DNA of 64,000 nt from Meishania litoralis (GCF_042611095.1 NZ_JBHFPV010000001.1:248001-312000); one strand, 5' to 3'; shown: positions 23,701 to 33,209, counted from the first letter of the stretch. The notes: generated by a model from the letters alone, not told the origin. A program made the numbers and translations.

Positions 23701-25803
23701 TTATTGATATACCCTTATATAATCGACTTCCATTGTATCTTCTGTAAAGGCAGGATCAATAGCTCCACCTAGTGTTCCGCCAACCGCGATATTCATTATG
23801 AAAAAGAAATCACTGTTGAACGGAGTATCTGTAGAATTCACAAAACTTAGGTGTATAAGTTCATCGTCCACCACAAATTTGATGCTTTCCGGAGTCCACT
23901 CAACTGTGTAGTTATGAAACTCTGAAGTTGCTGTAGGTACTGATGTTGATGCCGTAACGGCCGTACCACCGAAATTACCTGGATAGTGCAATGCACTAGA
24001 GGTTACATTTGGGTTATTGCCCACATGTTCCATGATATCAATTTCACCGCACGTAGGCCATCCTACGTCAGCGAAATTTGCCCCTAGCGCCCAAAGAGCC
24101 GGCCATGTACCTCCGGCTGTAGGAAGTTTGGCTCTGACCTCTACCCTTCCATAGGTAAATTCATAAAGGTTTTCCGATTTAATCCTTGCTGAAGTGTACG
24201 CCGCATCACCCAAAGGGCTCACGCCGAAATCAAAGAACAGAACTACTCTGTCATAAGTAAATGCCGGTGCTGCGCTAAGATCAAAAGTCAGTGTTTCCCA
24301 AGCCTCAGCTACCGCTGTGGTCGCATCTACTTCCACGAATTCGTCTGCATTCGCCTTGTTCTCAAGCTTCAACCGCACCACGGCACCAACCTCCGGGGAC
24401 CATGTTTTCACACTCATACTCGTATACGTATTCAAATCGAGAGGAGTGGGTAAATCAAAGAAAGAGCCGGCCCAAACTTCCGCACCAACGGGCTTTGTTG
24501 ATTCAGCAACGGATAAAGATGTATTCTCACCCGACGCGTCCGGGTTGTCAACCACCGTGGTCGATGCACCGCCAAATCCAGTAAAAGCCGGAGGCGTTCC
24601 CTCAAAATCCTCTACGGTTGATGTTGCCCCTCCTGAAGCGACCAAAGTTACGTCATCATAATAATGCGTGGCACCACTAGCATCGCCCGAAGCCTTCGCC
24701 GTAATCTTCAGTACTCCATCCTCAACCCTTACGTTTTCAGGATTATCGGTATACGACTGTGACTCTCCGTTACCCCAGCCACCTGCGCCAAGATCATAGG
24801 TCCAATTTGCAGGATTAGGTGCGCCATCTATATCAAATTCATCTGACCAAACCAAGTTGTCATATATGGTCTCCAGATTTTCATCACCTCCTCCTGTAGC
24901 AGGAGCCGAGGTAAACCTAAGGTACCAAGCCAAATCAGCATTCATGGTATCATAGGTTCTCACGTATAACAAGTCCTCAGTAATTGTGAGAATCTCATAA
25001 GTTGAAGAACCTACATAATAACTCATAAACCCGCCATCGGAAAAGTCCATTTGAATGCCCGTAGTTTCTCCTTCCGGAACATTACCACTGACAGATGATA
25101 TCGTCACCGTTTTTGAGCCTGAGGTATCAAAATCATAACAAGCATCCTCAGTTTCCGCACCACCGGCTACCTCTTTATGCGCCACATTAAAGAAAGTCTG
25201 ACCTTTGTTGTCAAGAACGTAAGACAACTCTCCGGTCGAATCTACAGAAAAGGTCAACTCGTCATCACAAAAGCAATCGGAGATATCGGCACCACATTTT
25301 TCAAATGCCTGGGCCGAGTACCATTTAGGATACCACCAATCGCCATCAATACCTTCTCTCGCTGGGCCTAAACCTAAATGGCCCGGCTGTGAAGCCGCCA
25401 AAAACCATGTTTTAGAACTACCATTCGTCAAAAGACCGACCTCCTCCGGAATCTCTACGGTAACAGTTACAGTCACCTGTATTGTTTCAGTAAGACTAGA
25501 TCCATCGTTACCATTGGCAGTCACGGTCACGGTATAATTATTTTCGCCCGCCATCTCATAGGTCTTTACTATAAATCCAGTAAGGGACTCTCCAGTGGTA
25601 CCATCACCAAAATCAAAACTGAATGATTTTGCGCCAGAGGCTGTAGCCCTTATTGTTACGGTACCAGATCCATCGTCCTGAACTTCAGGGGTCACTGATA
25701 AATTAGCAAGAGGGCCGTTGACCGGACCGTCATCCTCTTCACAACTAAATGCGATTATGAGTAACGCGATAAAAACATACTTAAATTTTTTCATATTGTT
25801 CAA
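23701..25803 (-). CDS. GH16 lipoprotein, laminarinase-like, with PKD domain and a domain nested in the catalytic fold
   Basis: The 700-residue product has a lipoprotein signal (AFSC, Cys21), a PKD domain at about 38-115 and a middle domain at about 120-300 of a type found in surface glycan-binding proteins. The GH16 module runs from about 315 to 700. Catalytic residues are Glu587, Asp589 and Glu592 in GEIDIMEH, the arrangement of bacterial laminarinases; FTYGRVEVRAKLP and the C-terminal MEVDYIRVYQ also fit. Residues about 371-535 are a foreign beta-sandwich, carbohydrate-binding-like (DFEGTPPAFTGFGGAS, YDRVVLFFDFG), inserted between GH16 strands. It should cleave beta-1,3-glucan at the cell surface. 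Specificity is inferred. Confidence 0.88.
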   Translation of the reverse strand: MNNMKKFKYVFIALLIIAFSCEEDDGPVNGPLANLSVTPEVQDDGSGTVTIRATASGAKSFSFDFGDGTTGESLTGFIVKTYEMAGENNYTVTVTANGNDGSSLTETIQVTVTVTVEIPEEVGLLTNGSSKTWFLAASQPGHLGLGPAREGIDGDWWYPKWYSAQAFEKCGADISDCFCDDELTFSVDSTGELSYVLDNKGQTFFNVAHKEVAGGAETEDACYDFDTSGSKTVTISSVSGNVPEGETTGIQMDFSDGGFMSYYVGSSTYEILTITEDLLYVRTYDTMNADLAWYLRFTSAPATGGGDENLETIYDNLVWSDEFDIDGAPNPANWTYDLGAGGWGNGESQSYTDNPENVRVEDGVLKITAKASGDASGATHYYDDVTLVASGGATSTVEDFEGTPPAFTGFGGASTTVVDNPDASGENTSLSVAESTKPVGAEVWAGSFFDLPTPLDLNTYTSMSVKTWSPEVGAVVRLKLENKANADEFVEVDATTAVAEAWETLTFDLSAAPAFTYDRVVLFFDFGVSPLGDAAYTSARIKSENLYEFTYGRVEVRAKLPTAGGTWPALWALGANFADVGWPTCGEIDIMEHVGNNPNVTSSALHYPGNFGGTAVTASTSVPTATSEFHNYTVEWTPESIKFVVDDELIHLSFVNSTDTPFNSDFFFIMNIAVGGTLGGAIDPAFTEDTMEVDYIRVYQ

Positions 25804-26086
25804 TTTAATTCGGTTCGTTATACTTCAACATAAACATGATTGGCTATCATTGTGGAACACTATACACAGAATAACATTTGCAATGTATTGTATTGTTCTA
25901 TCAATTCAATAAAAAGAACCACTACAAAAAACATACAATTGAAAAATTATCCCAAAAATCAACCAAATACGTAACTTTTAGAGGTCTCTTGACTGTTTTA
26001 TATAAGGAAGTAAATGGCTGAATTCTTGAGTTAATTCAACATCTTGTATAGGTAATGTTGTGGTAGATGGAGAGAAAGGAAAAAAT
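25804..26086. other. Intergenic region upstream of the GH16 gene
   Basis: About 283 AT-rich bases between the regulator's stop and the GH16 start. No gene and no exact TAnnTTTG box is visible on the minus strand. It contains AGAGGTCTC (25980-25988); its minus-strand form shares AGACCTCTAAAA with the hairpin before the phosphorylase-like gene. Confidence 0.4.
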
Positions 26087-28951
26087 TTAAATATCCAAAA
26101 TATAGTCAGTTAGACCATCTTCGTGAATTAATTTCATCTTTTTGCGCAAACGATATCTCTTTACTTCAACACTGCGAACCGAAATATTCAATAATGGGGC
26201 AATCTCTTTTGAAGAAAGGTTTAATCTAAGGTAAGTACATAATCTGAGATCGTTTGCGGTTAATTCAGGATGCAAAGATTTTACTTTTTTCAAAAAATCC
26301 TTGTCGGCATGGTTAAAAGCATCTTCGAAGAATTTCCAGTCATCTGAGTTATTGATATTTCGATCGATGGTACGGATAACGGATTTTACCTGAGGAATAT
26401 TGGTACTATCCTTTAACTGATCTTTGATAGCATTTAAAAATTCGTTCTTTTTTATAATACTCATCGTCGATATCGCAAGTTCTCTATTCTTACTCTCAAC
26501 CTCTTCCTGCAACTTTTCATTTTTTATTTGGACGATTCTCTTTTGTGCCTTCAACTTCTTTCTCTTTATCTTTTTCTTATTGGCCCGTAATAGAAGTTCC
26601 TGCTGTTTTACATAATAGCGCTTGTATAATTTGTGAACCGAAAGCGCTAGAAGAATAAAAGTCAATACATAAATAAAAATGGCAAGATTGGACAAGAACC
26701 ATGGCCGTTCAATTCGAAAATCATAACCTGCCACATTTGATGAAATCAGATTACCAATTTTGGCCCTAACTTTAAAAGAATAGTTTCCATAAGGTAAGTT
26801 CTCAAAAGAAGCCTCAGATACAGTAGACCATTCGCTCCATGACTCATATATTCCTTTAAGCAAATATTGGTAGTTTACCTCTGTATATTTATCAAACTCC
26901 GGAACATGGTACGAAAAGAATAAATTGTTTTGACTGGATTTAAAGGAAATCGTTGAATCGGTATAAATTCTCTCTACCGGAGTGTCACTTGATTTTCTAG
27001 CGACTGAACTAATTCGAACGGTATATTCCTTCGATTTTAATTTAGTTAAATCGACGGTCAAGTAACCATTGGAAATACCTACCAAATATTTTTCATTGCC
27101 AATTGGGATCAAACTTTCAAAACCTAAAACCCCAAGGTTCTTTCTAACATGAGCAGGAATAGGTATTTTACTTATTTGCGAACGAGCATCCAATTTTCCT
27201 GGGGAGGTATAGACGATATTTCGTTCTGTAAAGCACCACAGGCGCTTAGCACGTTGGTCGGGAATAAAAATACCTATAGGGTCATCCTTTTCACCATAAA
27301 ACTGGTACGTTAAAACGGTATCGGGTAAAAATACTGCGTCCGTAACGTCATATTTAAAAATTCCATTGTTACAAGTGTAAAGTACATCTTCGGCATATCT
27401 CACAAGACTTGCCCCGATTCCTTTAGGTGGCTCATTTTCTTTACCAACAATTTTGGTATAGTCACTATCTACATAAAGCTTGTAGAGACCCTTGAATTCT
27501 CGATTCACTACTATGCGATTCTTGCCGATAAATTCGAAAAAACGGCTTGATATATCAAACCCTTCAATCGAATTTCTAAACTGCCATTCCGTTCCATTTT
27601 TTTTTAGAACACTCAACCCATTGAAATTACCTTGAAGCAATAGATCCTTTCGATTTGGAATCGGCTTGATATCCCATGTGCCCGGGAATTTTGAAATCAG
27701 CTTGGCCTTGGTTCCATTTACTACATACGTCCCTGAATTATGACCACAAAACAGAACATTATCAACAATTTTCAAAAGCCATACTTGCCCTTCGGTGCCC
27801 TTAACTTTCGTAAAATTCCCTTCGCTTTCGGCCTGTTTATAAAATAAGCCTTGATTCGTTCCAAGATATAGATAGTCTCGATATAATGTCGAGGCATAAA
27901 CCACTCCTATCTCCCCATTTTTATCTATGTATTCGTTAAATGGTGAATCCATATTAAGAATACTGATACCGTTATCAAGTGCCAACCATAGATTATGCTC
28001 CCTATCTTCAAAAATCGCTAAAACTGTATTGTTATTAAGCCCTTTTTTCTGGTTGATACTATGAATGACCTTGCCTGAACTGTCAATATGATATATACCG
28101 TTAGAAATGGTTCCGAGAACGATGGTACCATCTATAAGCTGAAGACTGCTGTAGACCTTGATAGATTCATTGTTTTCGCTAAAAGGATCATGCCATCGAA
28201 CCAAGTTTCCACCATTCAAAAAGTAAAATTCCCCTTTCTCGGTAACCAGTAACGGTCTATTATCGATGGAAAAAATCCCTAAAATCACGTCTTCTTTGAC
28301 AATGGGGTCGTCCGCTATTAAAATGGAAATTCCATTCTCGATCTTAAAAAGTCCAATACCAATACGGTGGTAGTAAACCGTTCCATTAAAATTAAACATA
28401 TGCGCTTTGATAGAACTCGCGTCTATGCTCTTAATGGATTTATCAGATGCGTTATAGATATAAATACGTTCGAGGCTTTGAAAAAGCACCCAATCATCCA
28501 ACTGTACAATATTCCAAAATTCCTCATCCTCCAATAGTTCCACGCCCAGGTCACCACTAATCGAATAATAAATAAGCTCCCCCCATGAATTCTTTTTCCA
28601 AAACCCGAACTCCATATAGCAGCCAGAATATATGATATCATTCACAGCCTTTACGGACCTGATTATTGAACCATTGGGTGAGCCATATAGCTTCCAAACC
28701 GAGCCATTATATTCGAGTAGACCTGCGTTATTGGCTACGTAGATATTCTCTTCTACTGACTGCGACACCCCCCAATTCTGGTTCTCCGCCCCATAATCGA
28801 TCGGTATGAAATTTTGGATTGGCGGATGCTCTTGACCCAAAGTCAAGACAACAAAAAATAACAAAAAAGATAGATTGAGTAACTTCTGTGGTGCCCTAAT
28901 CTTCAAGGTCCTAAAAAATGGAAAAAAGGGAAAATCAAACAATTTCAGCAC
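26087..28951 (-). CDS. Membrane-spanning propeller/Y_Y_Y sensor with LuxR-type DNA-binding domain (SusR-like)
   Basis: The 954-residue protein has a signal-like hydrophobic stretch near the N-terminus (LNLSFLLFFVVLTLGQ). A periplasmic beta-propeller of 'reg_prop' repeats follows (for example GTISNGIYHIDSSG and LAIFEDREHNLWLALDNGISIL), then a Y_Y_Y domain at about 650-745. There is one membrane helix at about 752-774, a basic coiled coil (780-835), and a C-terminal LuxR-type helix-turn-helix at about 893-954 (LTANDLRLCTYLRLNLSSKEIA). It has no kinase, so signal and DNA binding sit in one chain. It lies directly upstream of the GH16 gene and is its likely regulator. Its start overlaps clpS by 17 bases. 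Confidence 0.88.
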   Translation of the reverse strand: MLKLFDFPFFPFFRTLKIRAPQKLLNLSFLLFFVVLTLGQEHPPIQNFIPIDYGAENQNWGVSQSVEENIYVANNAGLLEYNGSVWKLYGSPNGSIIRSVKAVNDIIYSGCYMEFGFWKKNSWGELIYYSISGDLGVELLEDEEFWNIVQLDDWVLFQSLERIYIYNASDKSIKSIDASSIKAHMFNFNGTVYYHRIGIGLFKIENGISILIADDPIVKEDVILGIFSIDNRPLLVTEKGEFYFLNGGNLVRWHDPFSENNESIKVYSSLQLIDGTIVLGTISNGIYHIDSSGKVIHSINQKKGLNNNTVLAIFEDREHNLWLALDNGISILNMDSPFNEYIDKNGEIGVVYASTLYRDYLYLGTNQGLFYKQAESEGNFTKVKGTEGQVWLLKIVDNVLFCGHNSGTYVVNGTKAKLISKFPGTWDIKPIPNRKDLLLQGNFNGLSVLKKNGTEWQFRNSIEGFDISSRFFEFIGKNRIVVNREFKGLYKLYVDSDYTKIVGKENEPPKGIGASLVRYAEDVLYTCNNGIFKYDVTDAVFLPDTVLTYQFYGEKDDPIGIFIPDQRAKRLWCFTERNIVYTSPGKLDARSQISKIPIPAHVRKNLGVLGFESLIPIGNEKYLVGISNGYLTVDLTKLKSKEYTVRISSVARKSSDTPVERIYTDSTISFKSSQNNLFFSYHVPEFDKYTEVNYQYLLKGIYESWSEWSTVSEASFENLPYGNYSFKVRAKIGNLISSNVAGYDFRIERPWFLSNLAIFIYVLTFILLALSVHKLYKRYYVKQQELLLRANKKKIKRKKLKAQKRIVQIKNEKLQEEVESKNRELAISTMSIIKKNEFLNAIKDQLKDSTNIPQVKSVIRTIDRNINNSDDWKFFEDAFNHADKDFLKKVKSLHPELTANDLRLCTYLRLNLSSKEIAPLLNISVRSVEVKRYRLRKKMKLIHEDGLTDYILDI

Positions 28952-29210
28952 TCAGACCTGCTTGAAGTAAACCGCTACAACGTGGCTCAAGGTCACTATA
29001 TTCGCCTGTCTTAACGGTGCATTTGCCCTTGTGATGAACAATTAACGCGCATTGTTCCGCCTGTATTGGTGAATGTTCACAAACCGCGACCAAAGTTTCG
29101 ATTACATGGTCAAAAGTGTTTACCTCATCATTGAACAGCACGATTTCATTTTGTTTGACCGCTTCGTTTTCTAAAAGTAATTCTTCTGATATCTGTTCTT
29201 TGGTACCCAT
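28935..29210 (-). CDS. clpS: ATP-dependent Clp protease adaptor ClpS
   Basis: The 91-residue protein (ATG at 29210; an ATG seven codons earlier is possible) matches ClpS: LFNDEVNTFDHVIETLVAVCEH with the Asn-Asp that binds N-degrons, and HHKGKCTVKTGEYSDLEP. ClpS delivers N-end-rule substrates to ClpAP or ClpCP in the cytoplasm. It lies 30 bases after prmA. The propeller regulator's reading frame begins inside its last codons, so that glycan regulator is probably part of this housekeeping transcript. Confidence 0.92.
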   Translation of the reverse strand: MGTKEQISEELLLENEAVKQNEIVLFNDEVNTFDHVIETLVAVCEHSPIQAEQCALIVHHKGKCTVKTGEYSDLEPRCSGLLQAGLSAEIV

Positions 29211-29240
29211 AAAATCTTTTTTAATTGTCAAATACCTTTT

Positions 29241-30068
29241 CTAAAATACATATTTTACGGCAACCCAATTATTTTTTTTCAACTTTTTTTTGAACGCAAG
29301 ACCGTGTTCGACACAACATTCATCGATGATCCGATGGTCATCTTCATAGAACCCGCTTAAAAAAAGTAGGCCATTTTTGGTCAAACTTTCGACATACGAA
29401 GACATATCGTTCAGCAAAATATTACGATTGATATTCGCAATGATTATGTCATATCGTCTTTGTTTCAATAATTCGGCACCTCCCTCAAGAACCGTTATGT
29501 TCGTACATTTGTTGCGATCGACATTCTCCAAGGCGTTGAGATAGCACCAGTTGTCGATATCGATGGCATCAACGGCTTGTGCTCCCCGCATCTCGGCAAG
29601 AATGGCCAATACCCCGGTTCCACTTCCCATGTCGAGTACGGTCTTTTCCTTAAAATCGGTATCCAAGATAAATTGCAGCATCATGTGCGTGGTCTCATGG
29701 TGACCGGTACCGAAACTCATTTTGGGTTCAATGACGATATCATATTTCACATCGGGCTTTTCATGGAAAGGCGCCCGTACCATACATTGGCTTCCTACCT
29801 TTATGGGGTTAAAATTTGTTTCCCAGGTCGCATTCCAATTTTCCTGTTCAATTTCCTTGATTTCGAAATCGATTTTGAAGTTGGGATTTTTTAATACTTT
29901 TATCCCATCCAAGACATCTGCCTCGTATTCCTCCTTTTGGATATAGGCCAAAACCCCTTCCTTATTTTCAACGAAGCTTTCAAAACCTGCTTCGCCCAAT
30001 TCGGCAATCAAAATATCTGAAGCCGGTTGAAGTGGGGCTACTTTGAAACTGTACTCTATGTAAACCAT
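29241..30068 (-). CDS. prmA: Ribosomal protein L11 methyltransferase
   Basis: The 275-residue cytoplasmic enzyme methylates ribosomal protein L11 using S-adenosylmethionine. The Rossmann-type motif DMGSGTGVLAILAEMRGA, preceded by MSFGTGHHETTHMM and followed by IIANINRNILL, identifies the PrmA family. The divergent N-terminal substrate domain (about 1-95) is also present. It lies 55 bases after tpiA and 30 bases before clpS, a run common in Flavobacteriaceae. The frame and length are normal. Confidence 0.95.
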   Translation of the reverse strand: MVYIEYSFKVAPLQPASDILIAELGEAGFESFVENKEGVLAYIQKEEYEADVLDGIKVLKNPNFKIDFEIKEIEQENWNATWETNFNPIKVGSQCMVRAPFHEKPDVKYDIVIEPKMSFGTGHHETTHMMLQFILDTDFKEKTVLDMGSGTGVLAILAEMRGAQAVDAIDIDNWCYLNALENVDRNKCTNITVLEGGAELLKQRRYDIIIANINRNILLNDMSSYVESLTKNGLLFLSGFYEDDHRIIDECCVEHGLAFKKKLKKNNWVAVKYVF

Positions 30069-30123
30069 TTGTCAGGTGTCTTGGTCGATTTGACACGGTT
30101 AGGAAGCATCAGCTACGCGAACG

Positions 30124-30873
30124 TTAGATCGCCTTGATGATGGCCGTAAAATCATCGGCATTCAAAGAAGCTCCGCCGATAAGTCCGCCATCGACATCGG
30201 GTTTGGAGAAAATCTCCTCGGCATTGTTGGGTTTCACACTGCCGCCATATAAGATGGACACCGATTCTGATATCGAGGCATCGTTTGCTTCAGAAATCGT
30301 TTTTCGAATAAAGGCGTGCATTTCCTGGGCTTGCTCAGGTGAGGCGGTCTCTCCGGTTCCGATCGCCCATACGGGCTCATAGGCCAACACGATATGTTGC
30401 CAAGCGGAATCCTTCAAAGAAAAAAGTGCATTTTTCAATTGACTTTCAACAATATTGAAATGATTTCCCGCTTTTCTATCGGCCAATTCTTCCCCGAAAC
30501 AAAACATAACTCGCAAACCTTTGTTCAAGGCCATGGCCACTTTTTTGGCCAAAATCTCATCGGTTTCGCCAAAATAGGCGCGACGTTCAGAATGACCGAT
30601 AATCACAGTCTCGATACCGATTTCCAATAACATGTCAGCCGATATTTCCCCTGTATAGGCACCGTTTTCGGCAAAGTGCATATTCTGGGCAATCACCTCA
30701 ATGGCAGAGCCCTCGAGCTGGCGCACGGCGCCGGTCAAATTTACATAGGTAGGCGCCACCATAACTTCGGCATCGGTGTCTGGCAACATAGCGGAAAGCC
30801 GTGTTACCAAAGCTTCCGTTTCAGATAAGGTTTTGTTCATTTTCCAGTTTCCGGCTACTATTTTGTTTCTCAT
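30124..30873 (-). CDS. tpiA: Triosephosphate isomerase
   Basis: The 249-residue glycolytic enzyme interconverts dihydroxyacetone phosphate and glyceraldehyde 3-phosphate. Visible are NWKMNKT with the catalytic Lys, VIIGHSERR with the catalytic His, AYEPVWAIGTG with the catalytic Glu and flexible loop, and ILYGGSVKP with GGLIGGASL for phosphate binding. It lies 19 bases downstream of the BT_3928-like gene in one operon. It is full length. Confidence 0.97.
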   Translation of the reverse strand: MRNKIVAGNWKMNKTLSETEALVTRLSAMLPDTDAEVMVAPTYVNLTGAVRQLEGSAIEVIAQNMHFAENGAYTGEISADMLLEIGIETVIIGHSERRAYFGETDEILAKKVAMALNKGLRVMFCFGEELADRKAGNHFNIVESQLKNALFSLKDSAWQHIVLAYEPVWAIGTGETASPEQAQEMHAFIRKTISEANDASISESVSILYGGSVKPNNAEEIFSKPDVDGGLIGGASLNADDFTAIIKAI

Positions 30874-30892
30874 TTATAGAATGTTTAATTTC

Positions 30893-32563
30893 TCATTGCT
30901 TCTGTTGATCTATCTCTGACTGGGCTTTTGCCTCTTCGATGGTCAGGGGTTTGTATTCAAAACCCTCGCCAAATATGCGCTTGGCGTCTTCTTCAACGGT
31001 ATTTGAAAAGCCTGCTTCTTTTCTCCTCTTATTTACTTCTTCGTGGTTTTCAATTGGCCAGATAAAGGCCACTTCGTCAGGCGTTCCGATAAAATTGGCT
31101 CTTCCTTGGGTACCATATAACTGTGGTTTCCCCTGCTGCATCAATTGCCTGTCGAGCATCATAGCGTAAAGTCGAAAGGGCAGCTCATCTTTTTCGGCGG
31201 CTTCTTTTATCAGGTCGATATACTGGTCGATTTTATTGGAATGCTGAATGACGTACCATGCGGCGGTGCTCGTCTCATCACCCACCAAGCTTTTTCCCGG
31301 ATAACCATACATTGCAATCACCTTTTCCACAAATTCGATATTGGCACTATCGATAAGTGCCTGTTTCTGCCAGTCTTCGGGAGTATGGTTTTCACGATAT
31401 TTTTGATCCAGGACCATTACGCTGTCCAGGCGTTTCTTCAAATTCAAATCAAGAGCGTTGGGGCGGTCATTGGTGAACACAAGCTCATCCAAATCATTAT
31501 AATGCACTTTTTGCTCGATAGTACCCCTATGCAATACCAATACCCCGGGGTTTGAACGCACGATTGTTTTTAGGGCCGTCTCATCGGTAAAATAAAACTT
31601 GAAATTCAGATTATGATCAGAAACGATCTTGTCGCTTAACTCAGGCCCTGATGCCGACATACCGATAACCTTGTAATGATTTTGGAGCGCGAGGTCGGTA
31701 GTCTTTTTGATCTCGTCAAAGACCGGATCGCTTTTATAAAGGTCGTAGGCCACGACCATAACCAACTTAGGTTCTTGCAAGAGCGATGGTGCGAAATCCT
31801 CCCCGTTCTGTTCTATGGTAAAATCGTGTATGGGCGGCTCATAACCCGCCTGTACCTCCGTGGTCTCAACATCGATAAATTCGCCATCCACTGTTGGATA
31901 ATCCCCTTGGGTGATCACTATTTTTTCGCCTTCGCTTGTCTTAAATCGCCATGCGTAGTCGTAAACGGCTTGTGGCGCACCTTCGGGCACGATCATTCCT
32001 TCTTCTATGTTGGCACCTATCTTATAAGGCCTGAAATCGATTTCCGGTAAATGATTTAATACGTGATACGCATATATACCACTTAGCAACAAAGCTATGG
32101 CAACAACAATGGTTTTCATAACGGGGCCTAAAAACGAGGTAATATGTTTTCGACCAACAAATAAGACAATGATGAGTACGAGTAGAATTATGTCTTTGGT
32201 AAATGATTCCCATGGGGTGAGTTTAATGGCATCCCCAAAACAACCACAATCGGTTACCTTGTTGAAATAAGCCGAATAGAAGGTCAGAAATGTAAAAAAT
32301 ACGATCATCAACAATAAGCTCCATACTGTGAATTTTACTCGAAAACCAATAAGGAGCATGACCCCCAAAAGCACCTCGAATATGACAACGAATACGGAAA
32401 TAGCCAAAGCGTGCGGCTCAAAAAACGGCAAATCTAAAACGCCGGCACTAAAATATTCTTCCAATTTAAAGGAAAAACCCATCGGGTCGTTCAATTTAAT
32501 GAGACCACTTATAATAAAAAGTATTCCGACGAGCACTCTACTGATATGTACCAAATATTTCAT
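30893..32563 (-). CDS. BT_3928-like membrane protein (DoxX/MauE-like N-terminus, thioredoxin-like C-terminus)
   Basis: The 556-residue protein starts with a DoxX/MauE-like membrane domain of about 170 residues: four to five segments, with GLIKLNDPMGFSFKLEEYF and the cysteine-bearing VTDCGCFGD. A long soluble region of about 180-556 follows, part of which (LQEPKLVMVVAYDLYK, IKKTTDLALQNHYKVIGMSAS) resembles thioredoxin-like folds without the active-site cysteines. The family is usual in Bacteroidota next to tpiA and DUF1599 genes. Its function is unestablished; a link to redox chemistry at the membrane is only suggested by the MauE-like part. Its start overlaps the DUF1599 gene by four bases. 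Confidence 0.85.
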   Translation of the reverse strand: MKYLVHISRVLVGILFIISGLIKLNDPMGFSFKLEEYFSAGVLDLPFFEPHALAISVFVVIFEVLLGVMLLIGFRVKFTVWSLLLMIVFFTFLTFYSAYFNKVTDCGCFGDAIKLTPWESFTKDIILLVLIIVLFVGRKHITSFLGPVMKTIVVAIALLLSGIYAYHVLNHLPEIDFRPYKIGANIEEGMIVPEGAPQAVYDYAWRFKTSEGEKIVITQGDYPTVDGEFIDVETTEVQAGYEPPIHDFTIEQNGEDFAPSLLQEPKLVMVVAYDLYKSDPVFDEIKKTTDLALQNHYKVIGMSASGPELSDKIVSDHNLNFKFYFTDETALKTIVRSNPGVLVLHRGTIEQKVHYNDLDELVFTNDRPNALDLNLKKRLDSVMVLDQKYRENHTPEDWQKQALIDSANIEFVEKVIAMYGYPGKSLVGDETSTAAWYVIQHSNKIDQYIDLIKEAAEKDELPFRLYAMMLDRQLMQQGKPQLYGTQGRANFIGTPDEVAFIWPIENHEEVNKRRKEAGFSNTVEEDAKRIFGEGFEYKPLTIEEAKAQSEIDQQKQ

Positions 32564-33105
32564 TCCGTTTCGGAGTTAATGTGAATTAGTGCAAAAACGG
32601 CATAATTGACCATGTCTTGATAATTGGCATCGATACCTTCGCTAACAAGTGTTTTTCCCTTATTGTTCTCAATGGTCTTGACACGCAAAAGCTTTTGAAG
32701 GATTAGATCGGTCAACGAACTCACGCGCATTTCGCGCCAAGCCTCGCCATAATCATGATTCTTGTTCTCCATCAACGACTTGGTGATCGCACTGTGTTTA
32801 TCGTACAACTTCAAAGACTGCTTGACGCTCATATCGGGTTGATCGACCACGCCGAGTTCCAATTGGATCAGGGCCATAATGGCATAGTTGATAATTCCGA
32901 TAAATTCGGAACGTTCATCTTCATCAACTTTCTGCACTTCATTTTCTTGAATACCTCTAATACGCTGGGCCTTGATGAAAATTTGATCCGTCAACGATGG
33001 AAGCCTGAGAATACGCCAAGCACTGCCATAATCTTTCATTTTCTTTTCGAACAGGTCGCGACATGTTCGTATTACCTCATCGTACTGTTCTGAAGTTTTG
33101 CCCAT
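32560..33105 (-). CDS. DUF1599 protein with two tandem homologous halves
   Basis: The 181-residue cytoplasmic protein is a duplication. Residues about 8-85 (YDEVIRTCRDLFEKKMKDYG, SAWRILRLPSLTDQIFIKAQRI, FIGIINYAIMALIQ) match about 98-178 (YDKHSAITKSLMENKNHDYG, EAWREMRVSSLTDLILQKLLRV, YQDMVNYAVFALIH). DUF1599 is grouped with nucleotide-modification-associated domains, but no reaction is established. It is the first gene of the operon running to clpS and lies divergent from folP. Confidence 0.88.
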   Translation of the reverse strand: MGKTSEQYDEVIRTCRDLFEKKMKDYGSAWRILRLPSLTDQIFIKAQRIRGIQENEVQKVDEDERSEFIGIINYAIMALIQLELGVVDQPDMSVKQSLKLYDKHSAITKSLMENKNHDYGEAWREMRVSSLTDLILQKLLRVKTIENNKGKTLVSEGIDANYQDMVNYAVFALIHINSETE

Positions 33106-33209
33106 TAATACTATCTTATTTGCGTAAATTTCGTCGAAATTTCAAAACGCCCAAAGTTCGTACATTATACCCGACCGACAAAATACAATCCTGGTAAACA
33201 TACAACGTC

